Positions 1 through 7,845 are shown, counted from the first letter of the stretch. The stretch is DNA of 11,229 bases from Chloroflexota bacterium (GCA_003670425.1 QWRL01000034.1:4675-15903), one strand, 5' to 3'. Translations and numbers: made by a program. The notes: generated by a model from the sequence alone, not told the origin.

Positions 1-1
1 C

Positions 2-286
2 GTTATGCAGCGCCCCACCTGTGCTGCGGCGCTGGAGTTGGCCGCCGCTGAAGGCATCCTGCCTGCACCGGAAGCTGCGCACGCCGTGCGCGCTGCAATT
101 GATGAAGCGCTGCTGTGCAAGCGCGACAATGTAAAGAAGGTGATTGCGTTTAACCTGTGCGGCCACGGCCACTTTGACATGGCAGCCTATGATGCGTACC
201 ACACCGGGCAGCTGCAGGATTACGAATATCCGTCAGCGGCCGTCGACGAAGCGATGACGCATCTGCCCCAGGTGGACTTTGCCTAG
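2..286 (+). CDS. TrpB2-type tryptophan synthase beta subunit, C-terminal fragment
   Basis: This is the last 94 or so residues of a gene that begins before the window; the reading frame is open from base 2 to TAG at 284-286. The fragment holds the hallmarks of the C-terminus of TrpB-like PLP-dependent enzymes of the TrpB2 class: a GILPAPE-AHA stretch, a run of charged residues, then FNLCGHGHFDMAAYDAY, which corresponds to the family's SGHGHFD segment, and a final DYEYP. TrpB condenses indole with serine to give tryptophan. TrpB2 proteins are often encoded apart from the trp operon, and no other trp gene is visible here. The Cys in place of the usual Ser of SGHGHFD is a small oddity. The family call is firm; whether it works with TrpA is not visible. 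Confidence 0.85.
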   Translation, partial: VMQRPTCAAALELAAAEGILPAPEAAHAVRAAIDEALLCKRDNVKKVIAFNLCGHGHFDMAAYDAYHTGQLQDYEYPSAAVDEAMTHLPQVDFA

Positions 287-296
287 AGCCCGCTCT

Positions 297-333
297 TGCG
301 CTGCGCGCCGCAAATCCTGCAGCGCGCAGCGCA
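297..333 (+). terminator. GC-rich hairpin after the trpB2-like gene
   Basis: An 11-bp perfect inverted repeat (TGCGCTGCGCG at 297-307, CGCGCAGCGCA at 323-333) with a 15-nt loop begins 10 nt after the stop codon of the TrpB-like gene. There is no T-run after it, so a classical intrinsic terminator is not proven. It could act as a weak or Rho-assisted terminator or as a 3' stabiliser. Confidence 0.4.
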
Positions 334-426
334 CACCCGCCACCCAAATTTAAGCAGCCGCCGATTGCCAGCTGGAAGCAGCGTGTTCCCAGGGTCCGGC
401 ATATTACTAACTACTGGATATAAACC

Positions 427-1359
427 ATGCGATATGTAGCATTCTCCCAAAAAGACACCCCGCATCTCGGCGCAGTTGTGGATGGCGCTGTGTTTGATGT
501 GGCGCGCGCCTGCCGCGGATTCTGGCGCCGGTCTGCGCGGCAGGTTAAAGGCATTGCCATACCCACCACGCTGGACGCGCTGCTGCAAGGCGGCGAAAAA
601 ACCTGGGCGCAGGCAGCGCGCGCTGTGGCTTGGGCTGCAAAACGGCATGCGCCCGCCGGCCGGCTGGACCGCATGCAGCTGCTGGCGCCGCTGCCGCACC
701 CCGGCAAGATCCTGTGCGTCGGCCTCAACTACCGGCGGCATGCCGCCGAATCCGGAATGGCTGCGCCGCTGACGCCGGTGCTCTTCTCCAAATTTAACAA
801 CAGCATTGCTGCGCCGGACGAGCGCGTGCCGCTGCCTGCCAATGCCGAGCAATATGACTATGAAGCCGAGCTGGCCGTGGTAATTGGCAAGCGCGCGCGC
901 AATGTATCCAAGCGCGATGCGCTCGCGCATGTCTTTGGCTACTGCAACAGCAACGACCTGAGCGCGCGTGATCTGCAGATGCGCACGAGTCAGTGGCTGC
1001 TGGGCAAAACGCCCGACAAGTTTCTGCCGCTGGGCCCGTGCATTGTGTCCGCAGACGAAGTGCCCAATCCGCAAAAGCTGCGCATCCGCTGCTGGGTGAA
1101 CGGCCAGCAGCGCCAGGACTCCAACACGGCGGACATGATCTTCAGCATCGCGCACATCATCAGCTACGCCAGCCAGTACTTTACGCTTGAGCCCGGCGAT
1201 GTAATCAGCACCGGCACGCCCGAGGGGGTGATCTTTGGCATGCAGCAAAAGCAATGGCTGCGCCCGGGCGACAGCGTGGCGGTGGAAGTGGGCGACTTTG
1301 GCCGGCTCACCAACCTGATGGTGAATGTGCCGCGCGCCGCAAGCGCCAAGGCGCGATGA
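427..1359 (+). CDS. Fumarylacetoacetate hydrolase family protein
   Basis: A 310-residue protein of the FAH superfamily (acylpyruvate hydrolase, 2-keto-4-pentenoate hydratase and relatives), which cleave or hydrate 2-oxo acids with a divalent metal. A small N-terminal domain (about residues 1-85) is followed by the catalytic fold. This starts at PGKILCVGLNYRRHAAE (residues 92-108) and contains the metal ligands E146 and E148 in YEAELAVVIG and D177 in NSNDLSARD. Near the end is the conserved GDVISTGTPEGV (257-268). The length is typical for the FAHD1/YcgM-like branch. The ATG at 427 has only a weak upstream purine stretch. The stop TGA overlaps the ATG of the next gene (ATGA at 1356-1359), so the two are translationally coupled and probably share a pathway for a sugar-acid or 2-oxo acid. 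The exact substrate cannot be read from the sequence. Confidence 0.9.
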   Translation: MRYVAFSQKDTPHLGAVVDGAVFDVARACRGFWRRSARQVKGIAIPTTLDALLQGGEKTWAQAARAVAWAAKRHAPAGRLDRMQLLAPLPHPGKILCVGLNYRRHAAESGMAAPLTPVLFSKFNNSIAAPDERVPLPANAEQYDYEAELAVVIGKRARNVSKRDALAHVFGYCNSNDLSARDLQMRTSQWLLGKTPDKFLPLGPCIVSADEVPNPQKLRIRCWVNGQQRQDSNTADMIFSIAHIISYASQYFTLEPGDVISTGTPEGVIFGMQQKQWLRPGDSVAVEVGDFGRLTNLMVNVPRAASAKAR

Positions 1360-2346
1360 CCGCCGGCGAACGATTCCTTGTAACCGGCGCGCTGGGCTGC
1401 ATTGGCGCATGGGTGGTGCGGACGCTGGTGCGCGCGGGGGGGCCCACTGGGGGGGTTGGTGTGGCCAGGGGCCCGGCCCGACCCGCACCGCTTGCGGCTT
1501 GTAATGACCGCCCCAGAACTGGAGCGCGTCAAGTTTGTGACCGGTGACATCACCGACCTCGGCGCTGTGGAAGCGGCGCTGAAGGACAACGGCATCACGC
1601 ATGTGATTCATCTGGCGGCGCTGCAGGTGCCTTTTTGCAAAGCGGATCCAACCCTCGGTGCGCGCGTAAATGTGGTGGGCACTGTAAACATGTTTGCGGC
1701 TGCCAAGCGCGCCGGGCTGCGCCAGCTGGCGTATGCCAGCAGCATCGCGGTCTACGGCCACAGCGAAGACTATCCCGGCGGCCCGCTGGCACATGATGCT
1801 GCGCCGCGGCCGCATGTACTGTACGGCGTTTACAAGCTGGCCAACGAAGGCACGGCGCGCGTTTACTGGGCCGATGATGGCATCGCCAGCATTGGCCTGC
1901 GCCCGTACACCGTATATGGCCCGGGGCGCGACCAGGGCCTGACCTCAAGCCCCACGCGCGCCATGCTGGCGGCTGCCGCCGGCGAGCCATTCCATATTCC
2001 GTTTGGCGGCCGCTGCGTGTACCAATACACGCATGACACCGCCGCTGCATTTATCAGTGCGGCGCGCGCACCGGCCAGCGGCGCAGCGGTTTACAATCTG
2101 GGCGGCAATGCCGTGCACATGCGCGAGATTGTGGCGGCGATTGAGGCAGCAGCCCCCACGGCGCGCGGGCGCATCAGCTTTGACGACAAGCCGCTGCCGT
2201 TTCCGGAGAACATAGACGACTCGGAAGCGCGCGCCGCACTGGGCGCGTTGCGCGTCACGCCGCTGCGCGCGGGCGTGTTGGAAACAGTGCAGATCTTTGC
2301 GGCTGCGCTGGCAAGTGGCCAGCTGGTTTACAGCGATCCGAAATAA
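1356..2346 (+). CDS. NAD-dependent epimerase/dehydratase (extended SDR), frameshifted as given
   Basis: An extended short-chain dehydrogenase resembling UDP-glucose 4-epimerase and other sugar-nucleotide or sugar-acid oxidoreductases. The start ATG at 1356 overlaps the previous stop. The first frame gives the Rossmann motif VTGALGCIG and the following helix up to about base 1435. The rest of the protein, from about base 1456 (PDPHRLRLVM onward), lies in the +1 frame: VKFVTGDITD, THVIHLAAL, YASSIAVYG and the catalytic YGVYK (codons at 1822-1836). Both halves are normal, and removing one base between 1436 and 1455 gives one 329-residue protein of usual family length. Two runs of seven G (1436-1442 and 1449-1455) make an indel there likely, by sequencing error or genuine mutation. 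A conventional call would start at 1402 and lack the nucleotide-binding motif. Substrate unknown. Confidence 0.8.
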
Positions 2347-2411
2347 AACTGCGCTGCGCGCGGGTGCAGCAATTGCACGGGGCGCACTGCAGCAGCCGGC
2401 AGTGCAGTTTT
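2345..2411 (+). terminator. Long stem-loop ending in TTTT after the epimerase gene
   Basis: AAAACTGCGCTGC (2345-2357) pairs with GCAGTGCAGTTTT (2399-2411), 13 pairs with one G-T wobble. A smaller internal hairpin (GTGCA with TGCAC) lies in the interior. The outer arm starts inside the TAA stop codon and the 3' arm ends in TTTT, as in an intrinsic terminator that could work in either direction. It separates the FAH/SDR pair from the ABC ATPase gene. Confidence 0.55.
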
Positions 2412-2430
2412 AGGCCGGCCGGGAGGAAGC

Positions 2431-3192
2431 ATGCGGGAAAAACCAAATGACAGCGCTGCGGACATCATCGTCTGCCGCGACGTGCACAAGTGGTTCGCAA
2501 ATTTTGAGGCGCTGCGCGGCATCACCCTCTCCATCAAGACCGGCGAAGTCGTCGTCATCATCGGCCCCTCCGGCTCTGGCAAGTCCACATTCATCCGCAC
2601 GCTCAACCGCCTCGAGCAGCACGAGCAGGGCCAGATCATCATTGACGGCATCGAGCTGACGCACGCCACGCACAACATCCAGGAAGTGCGCGCCGAAGTG
2701 GGCATGGTCTTCCAGTCGTTCAACCTCTTCCCGCACCTGACGGTTCTGGAAAATATTATGCTGGCTCCCATGCATGTGCGCCGCTGGCCGCGCGACAAGG
2801 CGCACGCGTTGGCTGTGCAGTGGCTGGAGCGCGTGGGCATCCCGGAGCAAGCCGGAAAGTACCCCGCGCAGCTTTCCGGCGGACAGCAGCAGCGCGTGGC
2901 AATTGCGCGCGCCCTGACGATGCAGCCCAAGATTATGCTGTTTGATGAGCCCACCTCTGCGCTTGATCCGGAGATGATCAAGGAAGTGCTGGACGTGATG
3001 CGCGACCTTGCCACCAGCGGCTACACCATCGTCGCAGTTACGCACGAGATGGGCTTTGCGCGCGAAGTGGCGGACCGCGTTATTTTCTTTGACCAGGGGC
3101 TGGTTGTGGAGCAAAATGCGCCGGCCGAATTCTTCGGCAATGCGCAACACGAGCGCACACGCCTCTTCCTCTCGCAAATTTTGCAGCACTAA
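2431..3192 (+). CDS. Polar amino acid ABC transporter ATP-binding protein (GlnQ type)
   Basis: A 253-residue ABC ATPase of the polar-amino-acid uptake family, which powers import of glutamine, glutamate, arginine or similar through a membrane permease pair. Visible parts: Walker A GPSGSGKST (residues 45-53), Q-loop Q95 within GMVFQSFNLFPHLTVLENI, signature LSGGQ (148-152), Walker B IMLFDE (168-173), D-loop SALD and switch His205. FNLFPHLTVLEN and the short ERVGIPEQ segment are characteristic of the GlnQ/HisP/ArtP group. The ATG follows a good ribosome site (GGGAGG at 2420-2425). It stands alone: no permease or binding-protein gene is adjacent on this strand, and the next gene is convergent. 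It must serve components encoded elsewhere. Substrate unknown. Confidence 0.92.
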   Translation: MREKPNDSAADIIVCRDVHKWFANFEALRGITLSIKTGEVVVIIGPSGSGKSTFIRTLNRLEQHEQGQIIIDGIELTHATHNIQEVRAEVGMVFQSFNLFPHLTVLENIMLAPMHVRRWPRDKAHALAVQWLERVGIPEQAGKYPAQLSGGQQQRVAIARALTMQPKIMLFDEPTSALDPEMIKEVLDVMRDLATSGYTIVAVTHEMGFAREVADRVIFFDQGLVVEQNAPAEFFGNAQHERTRLFLSQILQH

Positions 3193-3204
3193 CGCTGCAC
3201 ATCC

Positions 3205-3222
3205 GGCGGCGGGGATGCCGCC
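3205..3222. terminator. Short hairpin between convergent genes
   Basis: GGCGGC (3205-3210) pairs with GCCGCC (3217-3222) around a GGGGAT loop, in the 60-bp gap between the convergent ABC ATPase and DUF2237 genes. It has no T-run on either strand, so a termination role is inferred from position only. Confidence 0.3.
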
Positions 3223-3252
3223 CGTTAACTTGGCGCGCCAGCGTGCGCTGCG

Positions 3253-3666
3253 CTAATCCACGATGGCGTGCGCCTTCAGTTCCTCCAATGACATGAATTG
3301 CAGCGCGCTTTCATGCGTCGCCTCCAAATCCACCGGCGCCGCCTGGCCGGCATCCAGCGCCTCCTTCCAGCGCGCAGCACACACACACCAGCGATCGCCG
3401 GGCTGCAAGCCGGCAAAGCCAAACTGCGGAGCCGGTGTGCTCAGGTCGTTGCCAGTGGCCTTGCTAAACTTCAAGAATTCAGCAGTGACGCGCGTGCACA
3501 CCACATGCACACCGTGATCGTCCGGGCCGGTATTGCAGCAGCCATCGCGGAAGAATCCGGTGAGCGGCGCACTGCCGCACTCTTTGAGCTTGCCGCCCAG
3601 CACATTGCGCGCCGCCGGTTTGCGGCCCGTGCCGTTGGAATGGCCGTTGCCAGAAATGGTGCTCAT
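3253..3666 (-). CDS. DUF2237 family protein
   Basis: A 137-residue protein recognised by the DUF2237 core: NVLGGKLKECG (21-31), PLTGFFRDGCCNTGPDDHGVH (35-54), VCTRVTAEFL, GNDLSTPAPQFGFAGLQPGDRWCVCAARW (72-100) and LEATHESAL (114-122). The cysteines C30, C43, C44, C57, C94 and C96, and H118, lie in conserved blocks and could bind metal or act in redox chemistry, but no biochemical function is established for the family to my knowledge. The first 20 residues are a low-complexity lead. ATG at 3664-3666 is preceded by AAAGGGG at suitable distance. It lies 21 bp downstream of the DUF169 gene on the same strand and is probably co-transcribed with it. Confidence 0.88.
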   Translation of the reverse strand: MSTISGNGHSNGTGRKPAARNVLGGKLKECGSAPLTGFFRDGCCNTGPDDHGVHVVCTRVTAEFLKFSKATGNDLSTPAPQFGFAGLQPGDRWCVCAARWKEALDAGQAAPVDLEATHESALQFMSLEELKAHAIVD

Positions 3667-3687
3667 CGATCTGCGCCCCTTTGAGCC

Positions 3688-4404
3688 TCAGGCAGCCGCA
3701 ATGGCTGCGCGCTTCTCAACATAGTAGTGGCCCATGGTTGTGTTCGCTGCAACTTTATCCGCCAGCGCCAATTTTACCGCAGCCCACTTGGCGGCCGGAA
3801 ATGAAATGTACATCTCCGAGTCGGGCAGGTCACTGTTGACCCGGTTGCCCTTGCAGCCAAATGACGCCGAAGCTGCGCCGCTCTGTAGGGTCAGCGGCAG
3901 CACCGCGCATGCCGGCCGCCCCAGTGCATTGGTAAGCGCATTGCCGGCGCCTGCCTGCACGGCAGCCTCATACAAAATCATTGCCTGCGCCGGCAGCGCA
4001 GCAATCAAAATCACATCGGCGGCAAAGCCGGGTTTTTCTGCCGGCCCGTAAGCCACGGCACGCGGCGTGCTTTCCAGCACCGGAATGCCAGCCACTTCTT
4101 CCATCGCAAGGTAACCGCACTCGGTCATTAACCCGATTGCCTGCCCCAGTTCGGCGGCGCGCTCTGCCGGCAGCTCGAAGCGATGCACATGGCAGCCCAC
4201 CGCGCAATTGAAATGGTCAGCCGCCAGCGTATAGAACGACCGGCCGGCCATGGCTCTGGGCCAGAAACCGCAGCCCGCTGCCAGTGCCGGGCCGTCCCAG
4301 CGCGGCAGCCCGGCGGGCACGCTGGGCAAAAACCCAATCGCAATCGGCTGCTGGCGCAGCCCCAGCAGTTGTTGAACATCAATCTCGGAACTGTTTCTGG
4401 TCAC
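3688..4404 (-). CDS. DUF169 domain protein
   Basis: A cytoplasmic protein of the DUF169 (COG2043) family, 238 residues from the GTG at 4402-4404. I chose this start because AAAAAGGAA lies just upstream; an in-frame TTG at 4468-4470 would add 22 residues without a family match. The beginning (VQQLLGLRQQPIAIGF), the Cys-containing AAGCGFWPRA (C45), HFNCAVGCHVHRF (C67, C71), MTECGYL (C96) and FGCKGNRVNSDLPDSEMYISFP (C184 onward) are the usual conserved blocks. The spaced cysteines suggest metal or cluster binding, but the function of the family is unknown. It sits 78 bp after the moaB-like gene and 21 bp before the DUF2237 gene, all on the minus strand, so a shared transcript is likely. Confidence 0.85.
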   Translation of the reverse strand: MTRNSSEIDVQQLLGLRQQPIAIGFLPSVPAGLPRWDGPALAAGCGFWPRAMAGRSFYTLAADHFNCAVGCHVHRFELPAERAAELGQAIGLMTECGYLAMEEVAGIPVLESTPRAVAYGPAEKPGFAADVILIAALPAQAMILYEAAVQAGAGNALTNALGRPACAVLPLTLQSGAASASFGCKGNRVNSDLPDSEMYISFPAAKWAAVKLALADKVAANTTMGHYYVEKRAAIAAA

Positions 4405-4482
4405 GTGTTTTCCTTTTTTTATGAAACGCTTTGCGCATGCTTGAATATAGCGCACGCTGTAACATGCCAACCCGCGCGATTC

Positions 4483-4998
4483 TCAACGCCCCACTTCCCA
4501 CGCCAGATGCTCAAGCTCTGGCGCAATCAGCTTTTCCCAAGCCAGCTTGACGGCCGCGTGCGAGCCGGGGGTGCAAAACACCACGCTGCCGCGATACACG
4601 CCGGCCGTGGCGCGCGAGAGCATTGCGGCTGCGCCCACCTGCTCAAAGCTGAGCATGCGAAACAATTCGCCAAAGCCCGGCATGGCCTTCTCCAAGCGCC
4701 GGCTGATCACATCAAAGGTGGTGTCACGCGGCGCAATGCCGGTGCCGCCGTTGAAGAGTATCAGGCGCGCCCCGCCGGCTGCCATCTCGTCAAGCGCGGC
4801 TGCCACCTGCTCCGGCTCATCCTTGATGATGCGGTAACCAGCACTGATGTGGCCAGCCGCTGCAATCTGCGCCCGCAGGTATTGCGCGTTGGTGTCGGTG
4901 TCCGGCGTGCGCGTGTCACTGACGGTAACAATGGCAATTGCAACCGGGCCGCGCGCAGCTGCAATTGCCTTGTGCTGCAGCGTGCTTTCGGAACTCAC
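4483..4998 (-). CDS. moaB: Molybdenum cofactor biosynthesis protein B (MoaB/MogA family)
   Basis: A 171-residue MoaB/MogA-type protein, which adenylylates molybdopterin ahead of molybdenum insertion. Key segments: AIVTVSDTRTPDTDTNAQYL (residues 22-41), FNGGTGIAPRDTT with the GGTG motif (84-87) and D92, KAMPGFGELFRMLSFEQVG (104-122), SRATAGVYRGSVVFCTPGS (128-146). The length fits MoaB of about 170 residues. The start is GTG at 4996-4998 with AAAGGA about 6 bases upstream. No other Moco genes are visible. It begins 175 bp after the metal-transporter permease on the same strand; hairpins in that gap argue for a separate transcript. Confidence 0.9.
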   Translation of the reverse strand: MSSESTLQHKAIAAARGPVAIAIVTVSDTRTPDTDTNAQYLRAQIAAAGHISAGYRIIKDEPEQVAAALDEMAAGGARLILFNGGTGIAPRDTTFDVISRRLEKAMPGFGELFRMLSFEQVGAAAMLSRATAGVYRGSVVFCTPGSHAAVKLAWEKLIAPELEHLAWEVGR

Positions 4999-5010
4999 CG
5001 CAATCCTTTA

Positions 5011-5037
5011 CGGGCGCGCCTGGTTGCAGCGCGCCCG
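5011..5037 (-). other. GC-rich hairpin upstream of moaB
   Basis: CGGGCGCGC (5011-5019) and GCGCGCCCG (5029-5037) form a perfect 9-bp stem with a 9-nt loop, ending 12 bp before the moaB start codon. Depending on where transcription begins it could lie in the moaB leader or terminate read-through from the metal transporter. There is no T-run. Confidence 0.35.
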
Positions 5038-5101
5038 CCGGCCGGCTTGTTGTGCGTGCATGCGCCAATCAACCTGTGCACTGCCGGGCAGCCTGCGGCA
5101 G

Positions 5102-5125
5102 GGCTGCGCTGCGCGAGGCGCAGCC
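5102..5125 (-). terminator. Hairpin after the metal-transporter operon
   Basis: GGCTGCGC (5102-5109) pairs perfectly with GCGCAGCC (5118-5125) around an 8-nt loop, about 48 bp downstream of the permease stop codon on the minus strand. The position suggests a transcript end for the importer operon, but no T-run follows. Confidence 0.35.
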
Positions 5126-5173
5126 AAAGCCGCGCACTTTGGCCGCTGCCGCCGGATGCGTTGGGCTGGTGTG

Positions 5174-5998
5174 TCACTGCGCAGCGCCACCCTGCCACAC
5201 GCCGCGGTACAGCCACGCTGCGCCGAACACCAGCGTGCATGTGAGCACAATTGCCGCGCCAGCCGCCACCGAAAAATAAAACGAGGCGTACAGGCCCGCG
5301 CATGCACAGAATGCCGCCAGCAGCGCGGCAATCGCCATCATGCGCGGCAGCCGGTGGCTTAGCATGGCCGCGGCAGCCGCCGGCGTCACAAGCAATGCAG
5401 AAGTGAGCACCACGCCGGCCACCTTCAGGCCCGTCACCACCATCAGGGCCAGCAGGGCCAGCAAGCCGTAGCGCACAAGGTCGGGGTTGAGCCCGATCAC
5501 CTGCGCGTGCACAGGGTCAAACGAGGTGAGCTCCAGCTCTTTGTGAAAGAGCGCCAGCGCCAGCAGCACAAGCGCACACATAACGGAGATTAGCAGCAGG
5601 TCTGCGCGGGTAACGCCCAAAATGTTGCCGAACAAAATATGCGTGAAGTCGCGAAAGGAACGCATGCTGCTGAGCATCAGAATTCCAAGCGCAAACATGG
5701 CGGTGAAGAGCACACCAATGGCCGTGTCTTCGCGCACGGTCTCGCGCCGCGAGATCCACCCAATGCCCAGCGCCGTGAGCAGCCCGGCCACCAGCGCCCC
5801 AAAAAAAAGATTCCAGCCGTAGAGGTAGGCCACCACCACACCCGGCAGCGCGGTGTGTGCCAGTGCATCGCCAATGAAAGCCATGCGCCGCAGCACCACA
5901 TACACGCCCAGCACTGCACAGGTTACGCCCACCAGCAGCGCTGCCAGCAGGGCCGTTTGCATAAAAGCAAACTGCAGCGGCGCAAGCAGCCAGTTCAT
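5174..5998 (-). CDS. Zinc/manganese ABC transporter permease (ABC-3 family)
   Basis: A 274-residue integral membrane protein of the ABC-3 (ZnuB/TroC/MntB) family, which forms the channel for zinc, manganese or iron. It shows about eight hydrophobic segments. Conserved landmarks are VVLRRMAFIGDALAHTALPGVVVAYL (residues 35-60), RETVREDTAIGVLFTAMFALGILMLS (84-109), the FGNILGV segment, FDPVHAQVIGL (159-169) and VVTGLKVAGVVLTSALLVTPAAAAAML. The ATG at 5996-5998 overlaps the stop of the ATPase gene by four bases (ATGA), so the two subunits are translationally coupled. Stop is TGA. Metal specificity cannot be decided from the permease alone. Confidence 0.93.
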   Translation of the reverse strand: MNWLLAPLQFAFMQTALLAALLVGVTCAVLGVYVVLRRMAFIGDALAHTALPGVVVAYLYGWNLFFGALVAGLLTALGIGWISRRETVREDTAIGVLFTAMFALGILMLSSMRSFRDFTHILFGNILGVTRADLLLISVMCALVLLALALFHKELELTSFDPVHAQVIGLNPDLVRYGLLALLALMVVTGLKVAGVVLTSALLVTPAAAAAMLSHRLPRMMAIAALLAAFCACAGLYASFYFSVAAGAAIVLTCTLVFGAAWLYRGVWQGGAAQ

Positions 5999-6747
5999 TG
6001 CGGATGGGCCGCCGCCATGAGCGGCGCATGCTGCGGCGGCGCAACCGCAGCGGACACCACCCGGCCCTCGCTCAGAAACACCACACTGTCGAACTCGGTT
6101 GCCAGCCCGCTCACATCATGCGTGGCAACCAGCAGCGTGCGCCCGCGCCCGCGCAGCTCGTCCATGACGGCGGCAAGCACGGTGCGCGTTTCAGCGTCAA
6201 CCGCAATCAGCGGCTCATCCAGCAGCAGCAGCTCTGCCTCTTGTGCCAGGGCGCGCGCCAGCAGCGCGCGCTGCTGCTGGCCGCCGGAAAGCTGCGCAAT
6301 CTGGCGCCCGGTCATTTGCGCCAGGCCCAGGCGCTCAATCAATGCGTCACAAATTGCGTAGTCTTGCAGCGTTGGCCGGCGCAGCCAGCCCAGATGCACA
6401 TAGCGCCCGGTGAGCACCAGCTTGCGCAGGCTGATGGGGAACCGCCAGTCAATCTCGCCGTGCTGCGGCAGGTACGCCACGCGGTGATGGCAGGCGCCAA
6501 TTGGCAGCCCGCAAATGCGCACGCGCCCCGGCAACCGCAGCCAGCCCGCAACTGCCTTAAGCAATGTGGACTTGCCCGCGCCGTTGTGGCCCACCAGTGC
6601 CACGCGCGCACCCACCGGCACGCTCAGGTGCACATGCTGCAGCGCCGGCGCAGCCGAACCCGGATAACTCACGCTATCCAAATCCAGCTCCAGCGCTGGC
6701 GCGCCAGCCAGCGCGTCTACGTGCCGGCGATTGCTATAAGGAAACAC
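5995..6747 (-). CDS. Zinc/manganese ABC transporter ATP-binding protein
   Basis: A 250-residue ATPase of the metal-importer branch. Walker A GHNGAGKST (53-61), Q-loop Q95 in AYLPQHGEIDWRFPISLRKLVLTGRY, signature LSGGQ (153-157), Walker B LLLLDE (173-178) and switch His210 are all present. The stretch around EIDWRFP and LTGRYVHLGWLRRP is typical of Mn/Zn/Fe transporters. After Walker B it reads DEPLIAVDAET, where many relatives have FAGVD, a minor variation. The start is GTG at 6745-6747, 11 bp after the binding-protein stop. No good ribosome site is visible, so it probably relies on translation of the upstream gene. Confidence 0.93.
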   Translation of the reverse strand: MFPYSNRRHVDALAGAPALELDLDSVSYPGSAAPALQHVHLSVPVGARVALVGHNGAGKSTLLKAVAGWLRLPGRVRICGLPIGACHHRVAYLPQHGEIDWRFPISLRKLVLTGRYVHLGWLRRPTLQDYAICDALIERLGLAQMTGRQIAQLSGGQQQRALLARALAQEAELLLLDEPLIAVDAETRTVLAAVMDELRGRGRTLLVATHDVSGLATEFDSVVFLSEGRVVSAAVAPPQHAPLMAAAHPQ

Positions 6748-6758
6748 AGGGGAGGATA

Positions 6759-7724
6759 TTACCGGCCAAGCGCCGCCGCAATCACCGTACTGTTGCTGCG
6801 CATCATCTTCAAGTAGGTCTCGCCGGCAGAGCCGGGTTCGCCGAGTGCGTCAGTATACAGTTCCCGGGCAAAGCTGATGCCCGCTTCACGCGCAATCTGA
6901 TCCATCACCTGCTGGCTGTGCATGTTCTCAGTAAACACCGCGGGCACACCGGCAGCCTTGATTGCCTGCACCAGCTCCGCCAGCTGGGCGGCAGACGGAT
7001 CTGAGGCTTCGGTGGTGAAGGATGCCAGCGCGGCGCCCGCCACCTTGAATCCGTAGCGCGCGGCAAAGTAACCAAGCGCGTCATGCGATGTGAACAGCAC
7101 GCGCCGTTCCGCGGGCAGCGCATTTGCCTGCGCGAATATTTCAACATCCAGTTTTTGCAGTTCGGCGATGTAGGCCTCAGCGTTGGCAGAAAACACTTCT
7201 GCGTTGGCGGGGTCAGCCGTTGCCAGCGCACTGCGCACATTCTTGGCAGCCATAATCCAGTTAGAAACGCTTTGCCAGATATGTGGATCCGGTTCGCCGT
7301 GATGCTGGTCGGCGCCCGCCGCTTCTGTGGCGTGGCTGGCATCCGCACCCGCTTCGTGTTCCTCTGCTGCCATCAGCGGCTCAATGCCCGCGCTCACGGG
7401 CACGCGCAATGCTGCAGAGCCTGATGCAGCATAAGCAGCGTCTAGCCAGCCCTCAAACTGCAGCCCGTTTTCAAACAGCAGGCCGGCCGCGGCAATCTGC
7501 GCCACATCTTGCGGGGTGGGTTCAAAAGTGTGCGCGTCGCCGCCTGCGCCCACCAGCACCACCAGCGCAATCTTGTCACCGCCCACATTCTTGACGAGGT
7601 CGCCAAGAATGCTGTGCGTGGCCACAACCCGCAGCACACCGCCCACGCTTGGCGCGGCGGGGGCAGCACAAGCCGCGGCCAGCACGCCCGCAGCTGCAAC
7701 AACCGCAAAAAGTTTTCTAAGCAT
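6759..7724 (-). CDS. Zinc/manganese-binding lipoprotein of ABC importer (ZnuA/TroA family)
   Basis: A 321-residue cluster A-I solute-binding lipoprotein. The start ATG at 7722-7724 gives a clean lipoprotein signal: MLRK, a hydrophobic core and the lipobox LAAAC with lipidated Cys19. An in-frame start further upstream would spoil it. Probable metal ligands are H65 (DAHTFEP), H148 (PDPHIW), H214 (FTSHDALGYF) and D292 (YTDALG), the three-His-plus-Asp pattern of TroA. A His/acid-rich loop at residues 119-145 precedes PHIW, as in many zinc-binding members. GRELYTDALGEPGSAG-like and YLKMMRSN ends are family-typical. It is the first gene of the importer operon (binding protein, ATPase, permease) and is transcribed away from the CarH-like gene. 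Zinc is favoured, manganese possible. Confidence 0.93.
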   Translation of the reverse strand: MLRKLFAVVAAAGVLAAACAAPAAPSVGGVLRVVATHSILGDLVKNVGGDKIALVVLVGAGGDAHTFEPTPQDVAQIAAAGLLFENGLQFEGWLDAAYAASGSAALRVPVSAGIEPLMAAEEHEAGADASHATEAAGADQHHGEPDPHIWQSVSNWIMAAKNVRSALATADPANAEVFSANAEAYIAELQKLDVEIFAQANALPAERRVLFTSHDALGYFAARYGFKVAGAALASFTTEASDPSAAQLAELVQAIKAAGVPAVFTENMHSQQVMDQIAREAGISFARELYTDALGEPGSAGETYLKMMRSNSTVIAAALGR

Positions 7725-7845
7725 TAATTTCTTTGTAATTTGGAAATTTAGTGCGCCCGGACCCACTCTCGAACATAGCAGCTGCGTGATCCAGAGCCGC
7801 CGCATCAAGCGTGCCCAGATAAAAAATATGTTTCATACCCAAAAG

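Noticed and set aside
283..1815. A long open frame on the minus strand opposite the FAH and epimerase genes
   Set aside because: Its translation is repetitive, rich in His, Arg and Gln, and matches no family I recognise; it is the shadow of GC-rich coding sequence with clear domain matches on the plus strand.
3231..3240. TGGCGCGCCA palindrome, with the GGCGCGCC core recurring several times in the window
   Set aside because: Several chance copies are expected at this GC content and most lie inside genes; no regular spacing or strand pattern.
4402..4470. Longer N-terminus for the DUF169 protein from a TTG at 4468-4470
   Set aside because: The added residues have no family similarity and the AAAAAGGAA before the GTG at 4402-4404 supports the shorter form.
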